A stretch of 64,000 bases of DNA from CBDBJL01 sp965206365 (GTDB taxonomy: Bacteria; Pseudomonadota; Alphaproteobacteria; JABAAW01; JAHZMA01). The notes under the pieces are model-generated. The model saw only the letters and a list, made by a program, of their open reading frames with translations, did not search any database and was not told where the DNA came from. A program made the position numbers and the translations under genes. The stretch's first letter is position 1. The number at the start of each line of letters is the position of its first letter. Positions 63,239 to 64,000 of the stretch are shown here, piece after piece. The stretch covers positions 131,588-195,587 of the forward strand of contig CBDBJL010000009.1 of assembly GCA_965206365.1 (NCBI GenBank), read 5' to 3'.

Positions 63239-64000
63239 ATGTCTGAAGAATTTATCCCAATAACAAGTCGTATCTCTTGCGAGCAGATCATTCACTGTTG
63301 CCAAGTTAATGCTGCAAAAAATAATATTGCGGAAATTTTTTATTTATGTGGATTTGCTTCGGATATTACTGGCAGTAAAATTGCTTATCTACGCAAGTGG
63401 GCATTGAAAAATCACTATGGGCTTACTTGCTTTGATTATCGCGGGCATGGTTCATCTTCGGGGGCCGTTCGTGATTTTATTTTTTTCAGATTGGTACGCA
63501 GATTCTGTCAAATTTTGAACATTTTGCTCAAAAAAAACAAATTATCATTGGCTCTTCCATGGGTGCTTGGATAGCAATGCGGTTATTGTCGCAAAGCCAA
63601 TATGCGAATAAAATCCAAGCTGGGATCTTAATTGCGCCTGCACCCGATTTTACCTCATATTTATTAGGCGAAAATGAAATGCGGCGAATCAGGGAAGAAA
63701 AAATTATTTCCGGAAACTTTACCCAAATGCAAATAGATGAAAATGAATCTTACGTTTTCACCTTGAAAATGATTGAAGATGCGCCAAATAATTTCATTCT
63801 TCACAATAAGATTGCTCAACCTTGCGATATTCGTATCTTACATGGCAATGATGATGATACTGTTCCCCGCGATCATGCGTTGAAGGCTTTGGACTATTTC
63901 ACGGAATCAAATAAAACATTGCACCTTCTGGGTGGAGGCGATCACAGCCTCGCTCGCCCTCAAGATTTAACATTGCTTTGTGATATTATTACGGAGCTTC
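63239..64000 (+). pseudogene. Alpha/beta hydrolase, frameshifted and cut by window end
   Basis: A serine alpha/beta hydrolase of the type found in alphaproteobacteria. The first frame (63239 to about 63480) has FYLCGFASDITGSKI and FDYRGHGSSSG. At a run of seven T (63480-63486) the frame must change to read SDWYADSV, and again near 63511 to read NFEHFAQKK and the nucleophile elbow IIIGSSMGAW. The last frame stays open to the window end, with ILIAPAPDF, the Asp region HGNDDDTVPRDHA and the catalytic His in GGDHSLARP. Two indels, one in a homopolymer, separate it from an intact gene. Confidence 0.75.

Noticed and set aside
1..64000. CRISPR arrays, rRNA genes, further tRNAs, intact IS elements
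   Set aside because: No regularly spaced direct repeats, no rRNA-like sequence, no second cloverleaf and no transposase were seen on reading both strands; a computed scan could still find weak cases.

Overview
The window is a 64-kb stretch of an AT-rich alphaproteobacterial chromosome using the standard bacterial code. The family assignments and gene order are alphaproteobacterial: yajC-secD-secF followed by a Mth938-type gene, mltB-rlpA-dac-tmk-holB-metG-tatD-MBL, tatA-tatB-tatC, fabD-fabG-acpP-fabF-mltG, and rplM-rpsI with an N-terminally extended S9. Several small families (Mth938/NDUFAF3-like, a small protein resembling DUF6898, an NDUFAF6-like squalene/phytoene synthase) point towards a Rhodospirillales-like lineage. 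That placement is inference. AT-richness, lost neighbours (surE, tpiA, the rest of the cobalamin genes), long empty stretches and broken genes fit a host-associated genome undergoing reduction.

Layout. 0-6.8 kb: etfBA, a divergent polysaccharide deacetylase, a lone cobB, a zinc peptidase, rplM-rpsI and a YdcF-like gene. 6.8-10.2 kb: a 3.4-kb gene-poor island with a decayed recombinase tail, several strong inverted repeats and a row of three tiny minus-strand ORFs. 10.2-16.3 kb: Sec accessory genes, a DUF815 ATPase and a secreted Sel1-repeat protein. 16.5-20.7 kb: a decayed ORF, then secG-pyrG-guaA. 20.8-24 kb: an inositol monophosphatase-family gene and a PpiD/SurA-type chaperone. 24.1-33.7 kb: a tight minus-strand run from dapA to a metallo-hydrolase covering lysine and murein enzymes, tmRNA function, thymidylate kinase, clamp loader delta', MetRS and TatD. 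33.8-43 kb: a ThiE-like gene, mgtE, maeB, tRNA-Leu(GAG), lipB, eno, a DUF3179 gene and kdsA. 43-52.5 kb: pcm, serS, tatCBA, an orphan iron-type ABC ATPase, mltG and fatty-acid synthesis genes. 52.6-58.4 kb: trmFO, a frameshifted squalene/phytoene synthase, two membrane genes, argC and infC. 58.5-64 kb: thrS, a GT9 and a GT4 glycosyltransferase and an alpha/beta hydrolase, all interrupted.

Together the genes cover protein export (Sec and Tat), envelope building and remodelling (fatty acids, KDO, murein hydrolases, LPS-type glycosyltransferases), translation, nucleotide synthesis and central carbon metabolism.

The most notable observations are an apparent AUC start codon for infC (giving the normal ~181-residue IF3), a dense cluster of frameshifts and stops from 54.9 kb to the window end that includes the essential gene thrS, and the gene-poor island with its small-ORF row. 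I see no CRISPR array, no intact mobile element, no rRNA, and no convincing new defence or biosynthetic system.
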